Positions 1 to 8,674 of a stretch of 15,486 bases of DNA are shown piece after piece; position 1 is the first letter of the stretch; every line of letters begins with the position of its first letter. The notes under the pieces are model-generated. The model had not been told where the DNA came from. It saw only the letters and a list, made by a program, of their open reading frames with translations, and made no database searches. The DNA is from Nocardioidaceae bacterium (GTDB taxonomy: Bacteria > Actinomycetota > Actinomycetes > Propionibacteriales > Nocardioidaceae): assembly GCA_013696015.1 (NCBI GenBank), contig JACCZI010000300.1, positions 1 through 15,486 of the forward strand. The letters are read 5' to 3'. The position numbers were made by a program, and so were the translations under genes.

Positions 1-593
1 CCCCCGACGAGCCCGACGAGCCCGACGAGCCCGACGAGCCCGACGAGCCCGAGCTCCCTGCTGAGCAGGACGAACGGATCCCTGCGCTCGAGCGGCAGCT
101 CGCGGAGCGCACCGCCGACCTGCAGCGGCTGCAGGCGGAGTACGTCAACTACAAGCGCCGGGTCGACCGGGATCGCCAGATCGTCCGCGAGGCAGCGCTC
201 GCCGGCGCACTGAGCGCACTGCTGCCCGTCCTCGACGACGTCGACCGTGCCCGCGCGCACGGCGAGCTCGAAGGTGGCTTCAAGGCGGTGGCCGAGTCCC
301 TTGAGCACACTGTGGCCGCGCTCGGCCTACAGCGGTTCGGTGAGCCTGGTGAGGCGTTCGACCCGCGCATCCACGAGGCCTTGACCCACGACTACTCCGA
401 CGTCGTTGAGGGCCCGACTGCGACCGCGATCCTGCAGCCCGGCTATCGGGTCGGAGACCGTGTCGTACGTCCGGCGCGGGTCGCGGTTGCGGAGCCGGCC
501 CAGCCGGATTCGGGCACCACTCCGGAGCCGGAGGCAACCGAGGAGATGTCCCCCTCGGCGGAGGAGCCCTCAACCACAGACGACGAGCACTGA
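1..593 (+). CDS. grpE: GrpE, nucleotide exchange factor of DnaK (5' end missing)
   Basis: GrpE releases ADP from DnaK and so resets the cytoplasmic Hsp70 cycle. The first complete codon is at 3 and the stop is at 591-593; the start codon lies upstream of the window. The visible part begins with an acidic Pro-Asp-Glu repeat. The long-helix signature follows (LERQLAERTADLQRLQAEY, then VNYKRRVDRDR), then the FDPRIHEAL segment and the C-terminal beta-wing block with LQPGYRVGDRVVRPARV. All of these are hallmarks of actinobacterial GrpE. The tail after the beta wing is acidic and Ser/Thr/Pro/Glu-rich and is probably disordered. The stop lies 27 bases before the dnaJ start, consistent with one heat-shock operon that should have dnaK upstream. 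The family call is very secure; only the N-terminus is unknown. Confidence 0.95.
   Translation, partial: PDEPDEPDEPDEPDEPELPAEQDERIPALERQLAERTADLQRLQAEYVNYKRRVDRDRQIVREAALAGALSALLPVLDDVDRARAHGELEGGFKAVAESLEHTVAALGLQRFGEPGEAFDPRIHEALTHDYSDVVEGPTATAILQPGYRVGDRVVRPARVAVAEPAQPDSGTTPEPEATEEMSPSAEEPSTTDDEH
3..47 (+). repeat. Five perfect 9-bp tandem repeats coding Pro-Asp-Glu in GrpE
   Basis: The unit cccgacgag occurs five times in a row without a mismatch, in frame with grpE, and is followed by a degenerate ccc-gag. It encodes (PDE)5-PE in the acidic, presumably disordered N-terminal tail of GrpE. Bases 1-2 do not match the unit, so the array seems to begin at 3. Perfect short repeats of this kind can change copy number by slippage without breaking the frame. 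Confidence 0.9.
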
Positions 594-601
594 TCGGCGT
601 T

Positions 602-614
602 AGGAGGAGGAGGT
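602..614 (+). promoter_or_regulatory. Extended Shine-Dalgarno site of dnaJ (tandem AGG units)
   Basis: The stretch AGGAGGAGGAGGT ends 6 bases before the GTG at 621. It contains several overlapping perfect anti-16S matches. It fixes GTG 621 as the dnaJ start rather than the in-frame ATG at codon 7, and suggests strong translation. Confidence 0.8.
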
Positions 615-620
615 GGGCAC

Positions 621-1745
621 GTGGCCAGCAGCGACTGGATGACGAAGGACTTCTACAAGACGCTCGGGGTCAGCAAGGACGCCTCGGCGGACGACATCAA
701 GAAGGCCTACCGCAAGCTGGCGCGCGCCAACCACCCCGACTCGCGTCCCGGTGACAAGGGCGCCGAGGAGCGGTTCAAGTCGATCTCCGAGGCGTACGCC
801 GTGCTCTCGTCGAAGGACAAGCGCAAGGAGTATGACGAGCAGCGGTCCCTGTTCGGCGGCGGTTTCCCGGCCGGCGGTGGCGGCTTTCGGTTCCCGGGTG
901 GCGGCGGAGCGGGCGGCTTCGACATCTCCGACCTGCTGGGCGGCATGTTCGGCGGGGGGCAGCGAACACGTACGTCCACCCCACCTCGACGTGGTGCGGA
1001 CGTCGAGACGCAGGCGCGGGTCAGCTTCGTCCAGGCTGTCGACGGCGTCACCGTGCCACTGCGGATGACCAGCGATGCCGCCTGCCCGTCCTGCCACGGG
1101 ACCGGCGCCCGTGCCGGGACCGTCCCGCGTGTCTGTCCCAACTGTGAGGGCAGCGGCATGCAGACCAGCACCTCCGGGGGCGTCTTCGCCCTGACCGAGC
1201 CCTGCCCGCCCTGCCGCGGTCGCGGCCTCGTGGTCGACGACCCGTGTCCGACCTGCCTCGGCTCGGGACGGGCGACATCGAGCCGCACGATGCAGGTCCG
1301 CATCCCCGCCGGGGTCAAGGACGGGCAGCGGATCCGGCTGCGTGGCAAGGGTGCCTCGGGCGAGCGTGGCGGCCCGGCGGGTGACCTGCTGGTGCTGGTG
1401 CACGTCGATCCGCACCCGCTCTTCGGGCGCCGCGGCGACAACCTGACGCTCACGGTGCCGGTGACCTTCGACGAGGCCGGGTTGGGTGCGGACATCACGG
1501 TGCCGGCACTCGACAGCAGCTCGGTCAGGCTGCGCGTCCCGGCTGGAACGCCCAACGGCCGCACGTTCCGCGTCCGTGGCAAGGGTGTTCCGCGCAAGGA
1601 CGGCAGCCGAGCCGACCTTCTGGTGACCGTCGAGGTGACCGTCCCCCCCAGCCTGACCGCCGCGGCAGAGTCGGCGCTCGAAGCGTTCCGCGCCGCGCGG
1701 GGGACCGACGACCCGCGCTCGAAGCTGTTCCAGGCGGGTGTCTGA
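621..1745 (+). CDS. dnaJ: Chaperone DnaJ (Hsp40), type I with zinc fingers
   Basis: DnaJ is the co-chaperone that delivers unfolded proteins to DnaK and stimulates its ATPase. At 374 aa the protein has normal full length. The J domain covers roughly residues 10-74, with the catalytic HPD triad at 38-40. It is followed by a Gly/Phe-rich linker (about 80-120). Four zinc-binding CxxCxGxG units have cysteine pairs at 155/158, 172/175, 195/198 and 209/212. The two substrate-binding beta domains follow, with RIPAGVKDGQRIRLRGKG typical of the first. The GTG start is set by the very strong Shine-Dalgarno just upstream. The gene lies 27 bases after grpE and 3 bases before hspR, so it is almost certainly co-transcribed with them and probably repressed by HspR from a promoter upstream of dnaK outside the window. 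Confidence 0.97.
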   Translation: MASSDWMTKDFYKTLGVSKDASADDIKKAYRKLARANHPDSRPGDKGAEERFKSISEAYAVLSSKDKRKEYDEQRSLFGGGFPAGGGGFRFPGGGGAGGFDISDLLGGMFGGGQRTRTSTPPRRGADVETQARVSFVQAVDGVTVPLRMTSDAACPSCHGTGARAGTVPRVCPNCEGSGMQTSTSGGVFALTEPCPPCRGRGLVVDDPCPTCLGSGRATSSRTMQVRIPAGVKDGQRIRLRGKGASGERGGPAGDLLVLVHVDPHPLFGRRGDNLTLTVPVTFDEAGLGADITVPALDSSSVRLRVPAGTPNGRTFRVRGKGVPRKDGSRADLLVTVEVTVPPSLTAAAESALEAFRAARGTDDPRSKLFQAGV

Positions 1746-1748
1746 CCC

Positions 1749-2156
1749 GTGTCGGGTCCGATCTCGCAGCCGGAGGGGTTCGCGCCTCCGGGGCCCGACC
1801 TGCCTGTCTATGTCATCAGCGTCGCCGCGGAGCTGACCGGGCTGCATCCCCAGACGCTGCGTACTTACGACCGGCTCGGACTCGTCATCCCCGGTCGGGC
1901 CGGCGGGGGCGGCCGCCGCTATTCGCTGCATGACATCGAGCAGCTGCGCGAGGTCGCCCGGCTGACCGCGGAAGGGCTCGGGTTGGAGGGCGTGCGCCGG
2001 GTCCTCGAGCTGGAGAACCAGGTCACCGCGCTGCGGTTGCGCATCAGGGAGCTGCAGGCCGAGCTTGCGGGCGCCCAGGCGGCACTCACGACTCCACCGA
2101 ACCTGCCGGTGCGGGTGTCCACAGGATCTCAGCTGGTGGTCTGGCGGCGGCGCTGA
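1749..2156 (+). CDS. hspR: HspR, MerR-family heat-shock repressor
   Basis: HspR represses the dnaK operon and clpB by binding the HAIR palindrome; in studied actinomycetes DnaK acts as its co-repressor. The protein is 135 aa. The MerR winged-helix region spans about residues 16-85, with VISVAAELTGLHPQTLRTYDR, the wing segment GGGGRRYSLHDIEQL and the GLGLEGVRRVLELE helix. A coiled-coil-like helix (ENQVTALRLRIRELQAEL) follows, and the hydrophobic, basic tail LVVWRRR is typical of HspR. The GTG start at 1749 lies 3 bases after the dnaJ stop, implying translational coupling. A matching HAIR operator is present in this window ahead of clpB. The call is secure; the exact start among nearby GTG codons is less so. 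Confidence 0.95.
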   Translation: MSGPISQPEGFAPPGPDLPVYVISVAAELTGLHPQTLRTYDRLGLVIPGRAGGGGRRYSLHDIEQLREVARLTAEGLGLEGVRRVLELENQVTALRLRIRELQAELAGAQAALTTPPNLPVRVSTGSQLVVWRRR

Positions 2157-2206
2157 CCTCGGTGTGCCGAGCGGGCCACGCCGGTGCGGCATGGTGTCAT
2201 GGGCGG

Positions 2207-2620
2207 ATGGCTCGTCGGATCGTCGCGGTGGTGCTGCTGACCGCGCTGAGCGCCTGCGCGGGCGGAGCGACCGAGCCGGCAGCCGACTCGACGGCGACCG
2301 GAACGGCGCCGGAGCCGACAACCCGGCAGATCCCGCCCGGCGCCGCGGATGCGGTCGAGGATCTGTCCGACTTCAGCTGCGAGTCAGGTGAAGACGGGCG
2401 TTGGAGCGCCGCGGGCATCATCACCAACAGCACTGCGGGCACCGCGAGCTACGCGGTCACGGTCGTGGTGACCGGCACGGAGACACAGGACGCTCGGGCC
2501 AAGCAGCGCACCCTGGCCGCCCTGCGGGCGGGGGAGCCGACCGCATTCGCCATCGGCGACGTACCCGTGACCGCCTCGACCGACCTCAGCTGCTCGGTCC
2601 GCGTCGTACGGCTGCGCTGA
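2207..2620 (+). CDS. Small secreted lipoprotein of unknown function
   Basis: This 137-aa protein starts MARRIVAVVLLTALSACAGG. That is a basic n-region, a hydrophobic stretch and an LSAC lipobox, so the mature protein should be lipid-anchored at the cysteine on the outer face of the membrane. A Thr/Pro/Ala-rich linker follows. The C-terminal domain (about residues 50-137) begins FSCESGEDGRWSAAG and has alternating hydrophobic beta-strand patterns and a second cysteine near the end (DLSCSVRV), a plausible disulfide partner. The layout loosely resembles FxLYD/DUF3426-like beta-sandwich domains; I do not claim membership. The ATG at 2207 is chosen over the upstream GTG at 2162 because it puts the signal peptide at the N-terminus. 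The gene lies 50 bases after hspR on the same strand and could be read through from it; I see no clear promoter. Confidence 0.75.
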   Translation: MARRIVAVVLLTALSACAGGATEPAADSTATGTAPEPTTRQIPPGAADAVEDLSDFSCESGEDGRWSAAGIITNSTAGTASYAVTVVVTGTETQDARAKQRTLAALRAGEPTAFAIGDVPVTASTDLSCSVRVVRLR

Positions 2621-2666
2621 GCGCCGTCAGCAGCTGAACCGCATCCAGCTTGAAGTCCTACGCGCA

Positions 2667-3131
2667 TCACGACTCGCATCTCCTGGCTGTCTCGGCCCCG
2701 GGGCATTCGTCGGTCCCGGGACCACCGAAGGCCTTGTCTGTGCCGTCGCCCGCGTCAAGCAGGTCATCACCGTTGTAGCCCGCGAGGTAGTCGTCGCCTC
2801 CGCCGGCCGTGACCGTGTCGTCTCCGCCAAAGGTGAAGAAGAGCTCCCGCTGAGCTGTGCCGGTGATCGTGTCGGCCCCCTCGGTCGCGGAGATGTCCTC
2901 GAAGTCGGCCGCCGTGGCCGCTACAGGGGCGGAGATGACTCCGCTGCCGAGATCCCACACCAGGCCGGCCTCTCGGTCGGTAAGCACCAGAGCCCTGTCG
3001 CGCCCATCGCCTCCGTCGACATTGTCCCCGGCGTCCAGAAACACTGTCACCTCGTCATTGCCGCGGCCCGACCGCAGCACGTCCCCGCCGTCGGCGTCGT
3101 CGATGAGGTCGTCGCCCGGGCCGGTGGCCAC
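2667..3131 (-). CDS. C-terminal fragment of a frameshifted RTX-type calcium-binding protein
   Basis: This reading frame carries on the repeat protein whose N-terminal part lies at 3047-4012. It continues with GPGDDLIDDADGGDV and further glycine/aspartate nonapeptides such as FGGDDTVTAGGGDDYLAG and YNGDDLLDAGDGTD. It ends with DECPGAETARRCES, a paired-cysteine tail common at the end of actinobacterial secreted RTX-repeat proteins. Only a fortuitous GTG at 3131 opens the frame, with no Shine-Dalgarno, so on its own it is unlikely to be expressed. One missing base near 3132-3133 would join the frames as ...NGDDQV-VATGPGDD..., restoring a continuous protein of about 448 aa. It converges on the lipoprotein gene with a gap of only 46 bases and no convincing terminator. 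It is either a true pseudogene or a sequencing error. Confidence 0.75.
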   Translation of the reverse strand: MATGPGDDLIDDADGGDVLRSGRGNDEVTVFLDAGDNVDGGDGRDRALVLTDREAGLVWDLGSGVISAPVAATAADFEDISATEGADTITGTAQRELFFTFGGDDTVTAGGGDDYLAGYNGDDLLDAGDGTDKAFGGPGTDECPGAETARRCES

Positions 3132-4012
3132 ACCTGATCGTCACCGTTGTACGAGTCGACGACGTCGTCGCCGGCGAGCGTGAGGATCACGTCGTCGCCG
3201 CCCCGGCGGGTCGCGCAGCAGTAGACATCGCCGGTGACGAAGTCACGCCCGTTCCCGCCCGTGATCTTGTCGTCGCCGAGGCCTGCATAGATCGTGTTCC
3301 CGCCGTCACCGGCGTCGATTGTGTCGCTGCCTCGGCCGCTTTGCAGGTAGTCGCGCCCGGCACCGCCGCTGATCGTGTTGTCGCCGCTGCCGGCGTACGC
3401 GCCGTCGTTTCCGCCGCGTGTGTCGATGACGTCGTCACCCAGGAAACCGTGCAGGCGGTCGCGCTTGCCGGAGCCGAGCATCGTGTCGTCGAAGTCAGTG
3501 CCGTAGACCCGCTCGACGTCGCGGGCCACCCGGTCGGTGCCCGACGCGCGGCTGGTGACCCGGCGTCTGGACAGGTCTACCCGCACGGGCGCGGTCAGCT
3601 CGCGATACCACGCCACGTCGTTGCCCTTGCCGTTCCCGCCAATCAGCAAGTCGCCGCCGCGCCCGCCGATCAGTTTGTCAGCAGGACGAAGTATTGGCTC
3701 ACCGAAGATGAAACCGTCGTCTTGTCCGTGCAGCACGTCGTTGCCGAGGCCACCGCGCAGCACGTCGCCACCGTCACCAGCGCAGACCAGGTCGTTGCCG
3801 CCGCGGCCGTCGATCTTGTCAGGTCCGTCCAGCGAGACGATGACGTCGCGGCTCGGCGTCCCGACGATGTCGTCCGCTCGATCGGTCCCGACGATGGTCG
3901 CCGGAGCCCCGCGGCAGAAGCGACCGGGGGCCGCGTCGGCCGCGGTCGCTCCCGCCGTGACCAGTCCGGACGACAGAAGCCCGATCGCCAGCATGCTCCT
4001 CGCCAGCAGCAC
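3047..4012 (-). CDS. Secreted RTX-type (hemolysin-like) calcium-binding repeat protein, N-terminal part, frameshifted
   Basis: A signal peptide (LLARSMLAIGLLSSGLVTAGATAADAA) is followed by many GGxGxDxLx nonapeptides, for example DGRGGNDLVCAGDGGDVL, GGLGNDVLHG and SGGAGRDYLQSGRGSDTI. Such repeats fold into Ca2+-binding beta-rolls in secreted proteins. No protease, lipase or other catalytic domain is visible, so it is probably a structural or surface protein. The sense frame runs to about NGDDQV (3132). Beyond that it turns into a Thr/Ala/Arg-rich nonsense tail ending at 3047, while the RTX repeats continue in the neighbouring frame at 2667-3131. I prefer the GTG at 4012 because AAGGAGG lies directly upstream; the in-frame ATG at 4039 would add nine polar residues before the signal peptide. 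It is transcribed away from clpB. Confidence 0.8.
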   Translation of the reverse strand: MLLARSMLAIGLLSSGLVTAGATAADAAPGRFCRGAPATIVGTDRADDIVGTPSRDVIVSLDGPDKIDGRGGNDLVCAGDGGDVLRGGLGNDVLHGQDDGFIFGEPILRPADKLIGGRGGDLLIGGNGKGNDVAWYRELTAPVRVDLSRRRVTSRASGTDRVARDVERVYGTDFDDTMLGSGKRDRLHGFLGDDVIDTRGGNDGAYAGSGDNTISGGAGRDYLQSGRGSDTIDAGDGGNTIYAGLGDDKITGGNGRDFVTGDVYCCATRRGGDDVILTLAGDDVVDSYNGDDQVWPPARATTSSTTPTAGTCCGRAAAMTR

Positions 4013-4016
4013 GGTT

Positions 4017-4023
4017 CCTCCTT
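4017..4023 (-). promoter_or_regulatory. Shine-Dalgarno site deciding the start of the RTX-repeat gene
   Basis: On the minus strand AAGGAGG ends four bases before the GTG at 4012. It lies inside the longer reading frame that opens at ATG 4039, so it argues for the shorter product. The spacing is slightly tight, but the match to the anti-Shine-Dalgarno is strong. Confidence 0.6.
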
Positions 4024-4144
4024 CCCCGTCGGAGGTCATCGTGTGATCACGTCTGAGCCGCGACCGAAGCGTTCGCCGTCGCCTCGCACAACAGGTTACG
4101 CCGCTTCGTGGGGATGCACAGCCGTTACGTCATCGCCGGCCACA

Positions 4145-4165
4145 CTTGAGTGGAATGCGCTCAAC
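4145..4165 (+). promoter_or_regulatory. HAIR operator (HspR-associated inverted repeat) of clpB
   Basis: CTTGAGT, seven bases, then GCTCAAC fits the published HAIR consensus CTTGAGT-N7-ACTCAAG at 12 of 14 positions. The two mismatches are at the outer ends of the right arm. It lies 58 bases upstream of the clpB ATG, where a repressor would cover the promoter. A further half-site GTTGAGTG follows at 4175-4182 and is inverted relative to the right arm CTCAAC. HspR is encoded 2 kb away. I could not fix a convincing -35/-10 pair. Confidence 0.85.
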
Positions 4166-4223
4166 TCGAGTGGCGTTGAGTGCGAGCAGGACATCCACGT
4201 ACGAGGGAAGGCTCCACCAGACC

Positions 4224-6815
<2,592 letters not shown>

Positions 6816-6834
6816 ACCCGTGGTGGGATGACCC

Positions 6835-7983
6835 ATGACCGATCCGGCGAGACGCCCCTCGCAGGTGACACTGGCCTGTGCCGTGGCAGGGATCGGTGCC
6901 ATTCTGGTGCTCGCCAGCATCTTCTCGACGCTGGCCGGCTGGCCGCCCTCGCGGATGCGCTACGAGCTCGGGGGGCGCTTCGGCGCCAACACCGACGCCG
7001 TCCTCGCCGCGCTGCGGGTGCTGCTGATGGCCGCCGCGGCGGGCTGCGTGGCGACGCTGGTGCTCGCCGTCTACACCGCTCGCCGGCACAACGGAGCGCG
7101 CCTCGCACTGACGGTCGTGTTGCCGGTCACCGCCATGGCGTCGTCGGGCGCCGGGCCGGCCGGCTGGGTGCTCGTGGGGATGACGGTGCCCTGCGCGGTA
7201 TGGCTATGGGGGCGCGACGCGCGAGCCTGGTTCGTGCCAGCATCAGCACCAGCATTGACCAGCGCCGGAGCAGTGGTCCCGCCGCCGCCACGCGTGCCTG
7301 CGAAGTCGTCCCCGAAGGAGCGTCCACCTGCGATGTCGACACAGCCACCCGAGCAGCAAGGGCCGCCACCCGACCAGCAGGGACCGCCCTATCCGGGGCC
7401 GGCGTACCCGGGGCCCAGCGGACCGCCACCGCAGTACGGGCAGCCGCCGCCGTACGGGCAGCCGCAGTACCCGCCGCCGTACGGGCAGCCGCAGCACGGG
7501 CAGCCGTACGGCGGCAGTCCGGTGGTGCCGCAGCGTCGCCCCAGCAGTGTCACGGCCGCGGCGGTAGTCACGATCGTGCTCTCGGGCATCGCCGCGCCCT
7601 TCGGGCTGCTGGTGACCCTGGCGTACCTGCTGGATCGTGATGGCTTCGCCCAGGAGATCGAGCAGAACGACGCCTTCGCCGGCATCGGCGTCAGCAGCGA
7701 CGTCGTCGCGACCTTTCTCTTCGGCTACTTCCTCATCGCGTTCATCCTGGCCATCGTGGCGATCTTCGTGGCGATCAAGATGTTGCGCGGATCGGGACGG
7801 ATGCGCGCGCCGCTTGTGGTGCTCTCCGCTATCACCATCTTGATGGGCATCCTGCTTTTCCCTGTGGGCCTGCTGTGGTCCGCTGCCGCAATCACGGTGA
7901 TCATCTTGTGCTTCTCCGGCGGGGCCGGCGCCTGGTTCGACTCCCGCGCCTACAGGGCCGATGCGGCGCGGTCACCGTACTGA
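6835..7983 (+). CDS. Membrane protein with two related multi-helix modules joined by a Pro/Tyr/Gln-rich linker
   Basis: The function is not recognised. The 382-aa protein has an N-terminal module (about 8-150) of roughly four hydrophobic segments, a proline-rich linker (about 150-235) with PYGQP repeats, and a C-terminal module (about 236-370) with another four segments. Both modules open with RRPS-x-VT followed by an Ala/Val-rich helix and both close near an AWF motif, which suggests an internal duplication. Single modules of this design with a PxYGQP head are common in actinomycetes as uncharacterised membrane proteins. An in-frame ATG at 7333 (residue 167), preceded by GAAGGAG, begins MSTQPPEQQGPPPDQQG, exactly how a stand-alone copy would begin. 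So this may be a fusion of two tandem genes, or may yield two products. The start ATG at 6835 has a GGTGGGA Shine-Dalgarno and lies 19 bases after clpB, probably in its transcript. Confidence 0.75.
   Translation: MTDPARRPSQVTLACAVAGIGAILVLASIFSTLAGWPPSRMRYELGGRFGANTDAVLAALRVLLMAAAAGCVATLVLAVYTARRHNGARLALTVVLPVTAMASSGAGPAGWVLVGMTVPCAVWLWGRDARAWFVPASAPALTSAGAVVPPPPRVPAKSSPKERPPAMSTQPPEQQGPPPDQQGPPYPGPAYPGPSGPPPQYGQPPPYGQPQYPPPYGQPQHGQPYGGSPVVPQRRPSSVTAAAVVTIVLSGIAAPFGLLVTLAYLLDRDGFAQEIEQNDAFAGIGVSSDVVATFLFGYFLIAFILAIVAIFVAIKMLRGSGRMRAPLVVLSAITILMGILLFPVGLLWSAAAITVIILCFSGGAGAWFDSRAYRADAARSPY
7314..7320 (+). promoter_or_regulatory. Possible internal ribosome-binding site within the duplicated membrane-protein gene
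   Basis: GAAGGAG lies 12 bases before the in-frame ATG at 7333. The spacing is longer than ideal. It is listed because the sequence after this ATG looks like the natural N-terminus of the second module. Confidence 0.35.
7435..7510 (+). repeat. Imperfect tandem repeats coding the PYGQP linker
   Basis: TACGGGCAGCCG occurs at 7435, 7453 and 7480, and as CACGGGCAGCCG at 7495, with variable spacers of the ccgccg type. It encodes QYGQPPPYGQPQYPPPYGQP. Such Pro/Gln/Tyr-rich segments are low-complexity cytoplasmic heads or linkers in actinobacterial membrane proteins. Confidence 0.75.
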
Positions 7984-8014
7984 CGAGGCGCCAGCGGTTC
8001 GTACAGTGAGCCCC

Positions 8015-8557
8015 ATGACCGACCGTGAGGAGCTGCTGACCTCCATCAGGGACAAGGCGGTCGTACGCCAGCGGGTGACCTTGTCCTCAGGTCGTGGCGC
8101 CGACCACTACGTCGACCTGCGTCGGATCAGCCTCGACGGCGCCGCCGCACCGCTCGTCGGACGGGTCATGCTCGACCTGGTCGGCGATCTCGACATCGAC
8201 GCCGTGGGAGGGCTGACTCTGGGCGCCGACCCTGTCGCGACCGCGATGATGCACGCCGCTGCCGCGAGGGGACTGCGGCTGGACGCGTTCGTCGTACGCA
8301 AGGCGGACAAGCAGCATGGCCTGCAGCGGCGCATCGAAGGACCGGACGTCGCGGGGCGCCGGGTGCTCGCTGTCGAGGACACCGCCACGACGGGGGGCTC
8401 GGTGCTGACAGCCGTGGCAGCCCTGCGCGATGCGGGTGCCGAGGTGGTCGCCGTTGCGGTGGTCGTCGACCGGGACACCGGGGTGCGGCAGCGCGTCGAA
8501 GCCGAAGGCCTCGCGTACCGGTGGGTCTACGACGCCACCGACCTCGGTCTGGGGTGA
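8015..8557 (+). CDS. pyrE: Orotate phosphoribosyltransferase
   Basis: PyrE makes orotidine 5'-phosphate from orotate and PRPP, the penultimate step of UMP synthesis in the cytoplasm. The product is 180 aa, typical of the short actinobacterial form. The N-terminal segment has SSGRGADHYVDLRR, then GGLTLGADPVATAM, then FVVRKADKQHGLQRRIEG with the catalytic-loop lysines. The PRPP-binding motif VLAVEDTATTGGS is at residues 117-129. The ATG at 8015 is chosen; in-frame codons from 7961 overlap the previous gene and do not look like PyrE. The Shine-Dalgarno is weak (GTGAG at 8006-8010). It stands alone rather than in a pyr operon. The gene ends ahead of a strong stem-loop cluster that may terminate it. 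Confidence 0.95.
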   Translation: MTDREELLTSIRDKAVVRQRVTLSSGRGADHYVDLRRISLDGAAAPLVGRVMLDLVGDLDIDAVGGLTLGADPVATAMMHAAAARGLRLDAFVVRKADKQHGLQRRIEGPDVAGRRVLAVEDTATTGGSVLTAVAALRDAGAEVVAVAVVVDRDTGVRQRVEAEGLAYRWVYDATDLGLG

Positions 8558-8570
8558 GCACGGCGTGTCC

Positions 8571-8594
8571 CTATCCCATGTTCACATGGGATGG
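8571..8594. terminator. Near-perfect stem-loop between convergent pyrE and DedA gene
   Basis: ATCCCATGT and ACATGGGAT are exact inverted complements (8573-8581 and 8584-8592) around a two-base centre. In RNA the stem extends by a G-U and a C-G pair to 8571/8594, with a functional loop of about four bases. It begins 14 bases after the pyrE stop. There is no T-tract, but actinobacterial terminators often lack one. It could serve either strand, since the next gene converges. The role is inferred; the palindrome itself is certain. Confidence 0.55.
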
Positions 8595-8633
8595 GGTCAC
8601 TCCCAATGGGTTCGAACTCCTTGGAAGTGACCC
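8594..8633. terminator. Second long hairpin in the pyrE / DedA intergenic region
   Basis: GGGTCACT (8594-8601) pairs with AGTGACCC (8626-8633). After one C/A mismatch, CCAA pairs with TTGG, giving a 13-position stem. The loop holds the palindrome GTTCGAAC (8610-8617). It shares base 8594 with the preceding hairpin, so the two cannot both be fully extended. TTGGAAGTG recurs at 8621 and 8641. It is probably part of a bidirectional terminator, though a palindromic interspersed element is possible. Confidence 0.45.
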
Positions 8634-8674
8634 TCAGCCATTGGAAGTGGCCGCCGAGAGCACTGCGCCGGGCG

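Noticed and set aside
600..2321. 573-aa open frame on the minus strand
   Set aside because: It lies entirely opposite dnaJ and hspR, is Arg/Pro/Ala/Gly-rich with no family motif, and is explained by third-position GC bias of the real genes.
2620..2667. Possible terminator between the lipoprotein and RTX genes
   Set aside because: Only a five-base AGCTG/CAGCT pairing with no T-tract is present, too weak to annotate.
4166..4210. TTGAGT (4176) with TACGAG (4200) as a sigma-70-type clpB promoter
   Set aside because: The -10 match is poor and would place the transcript start too close to the ATG; no promoter is asserted.
4146..4223. Upstream TTG start for clpB adding 26 residues
   Set aside because: The TTG is inside the HAIR operator and the added residues do not resemble ClpB; ATG 4224 gives the family N-terminus.
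8604..8624. tRNA T-arm-like motif GGGTTCGAACTCC
   Set aside because: The flanks do not form an acceptor, D or anticodon arm; the motif is the loop of a larger hairpin, so no tRNA is called.
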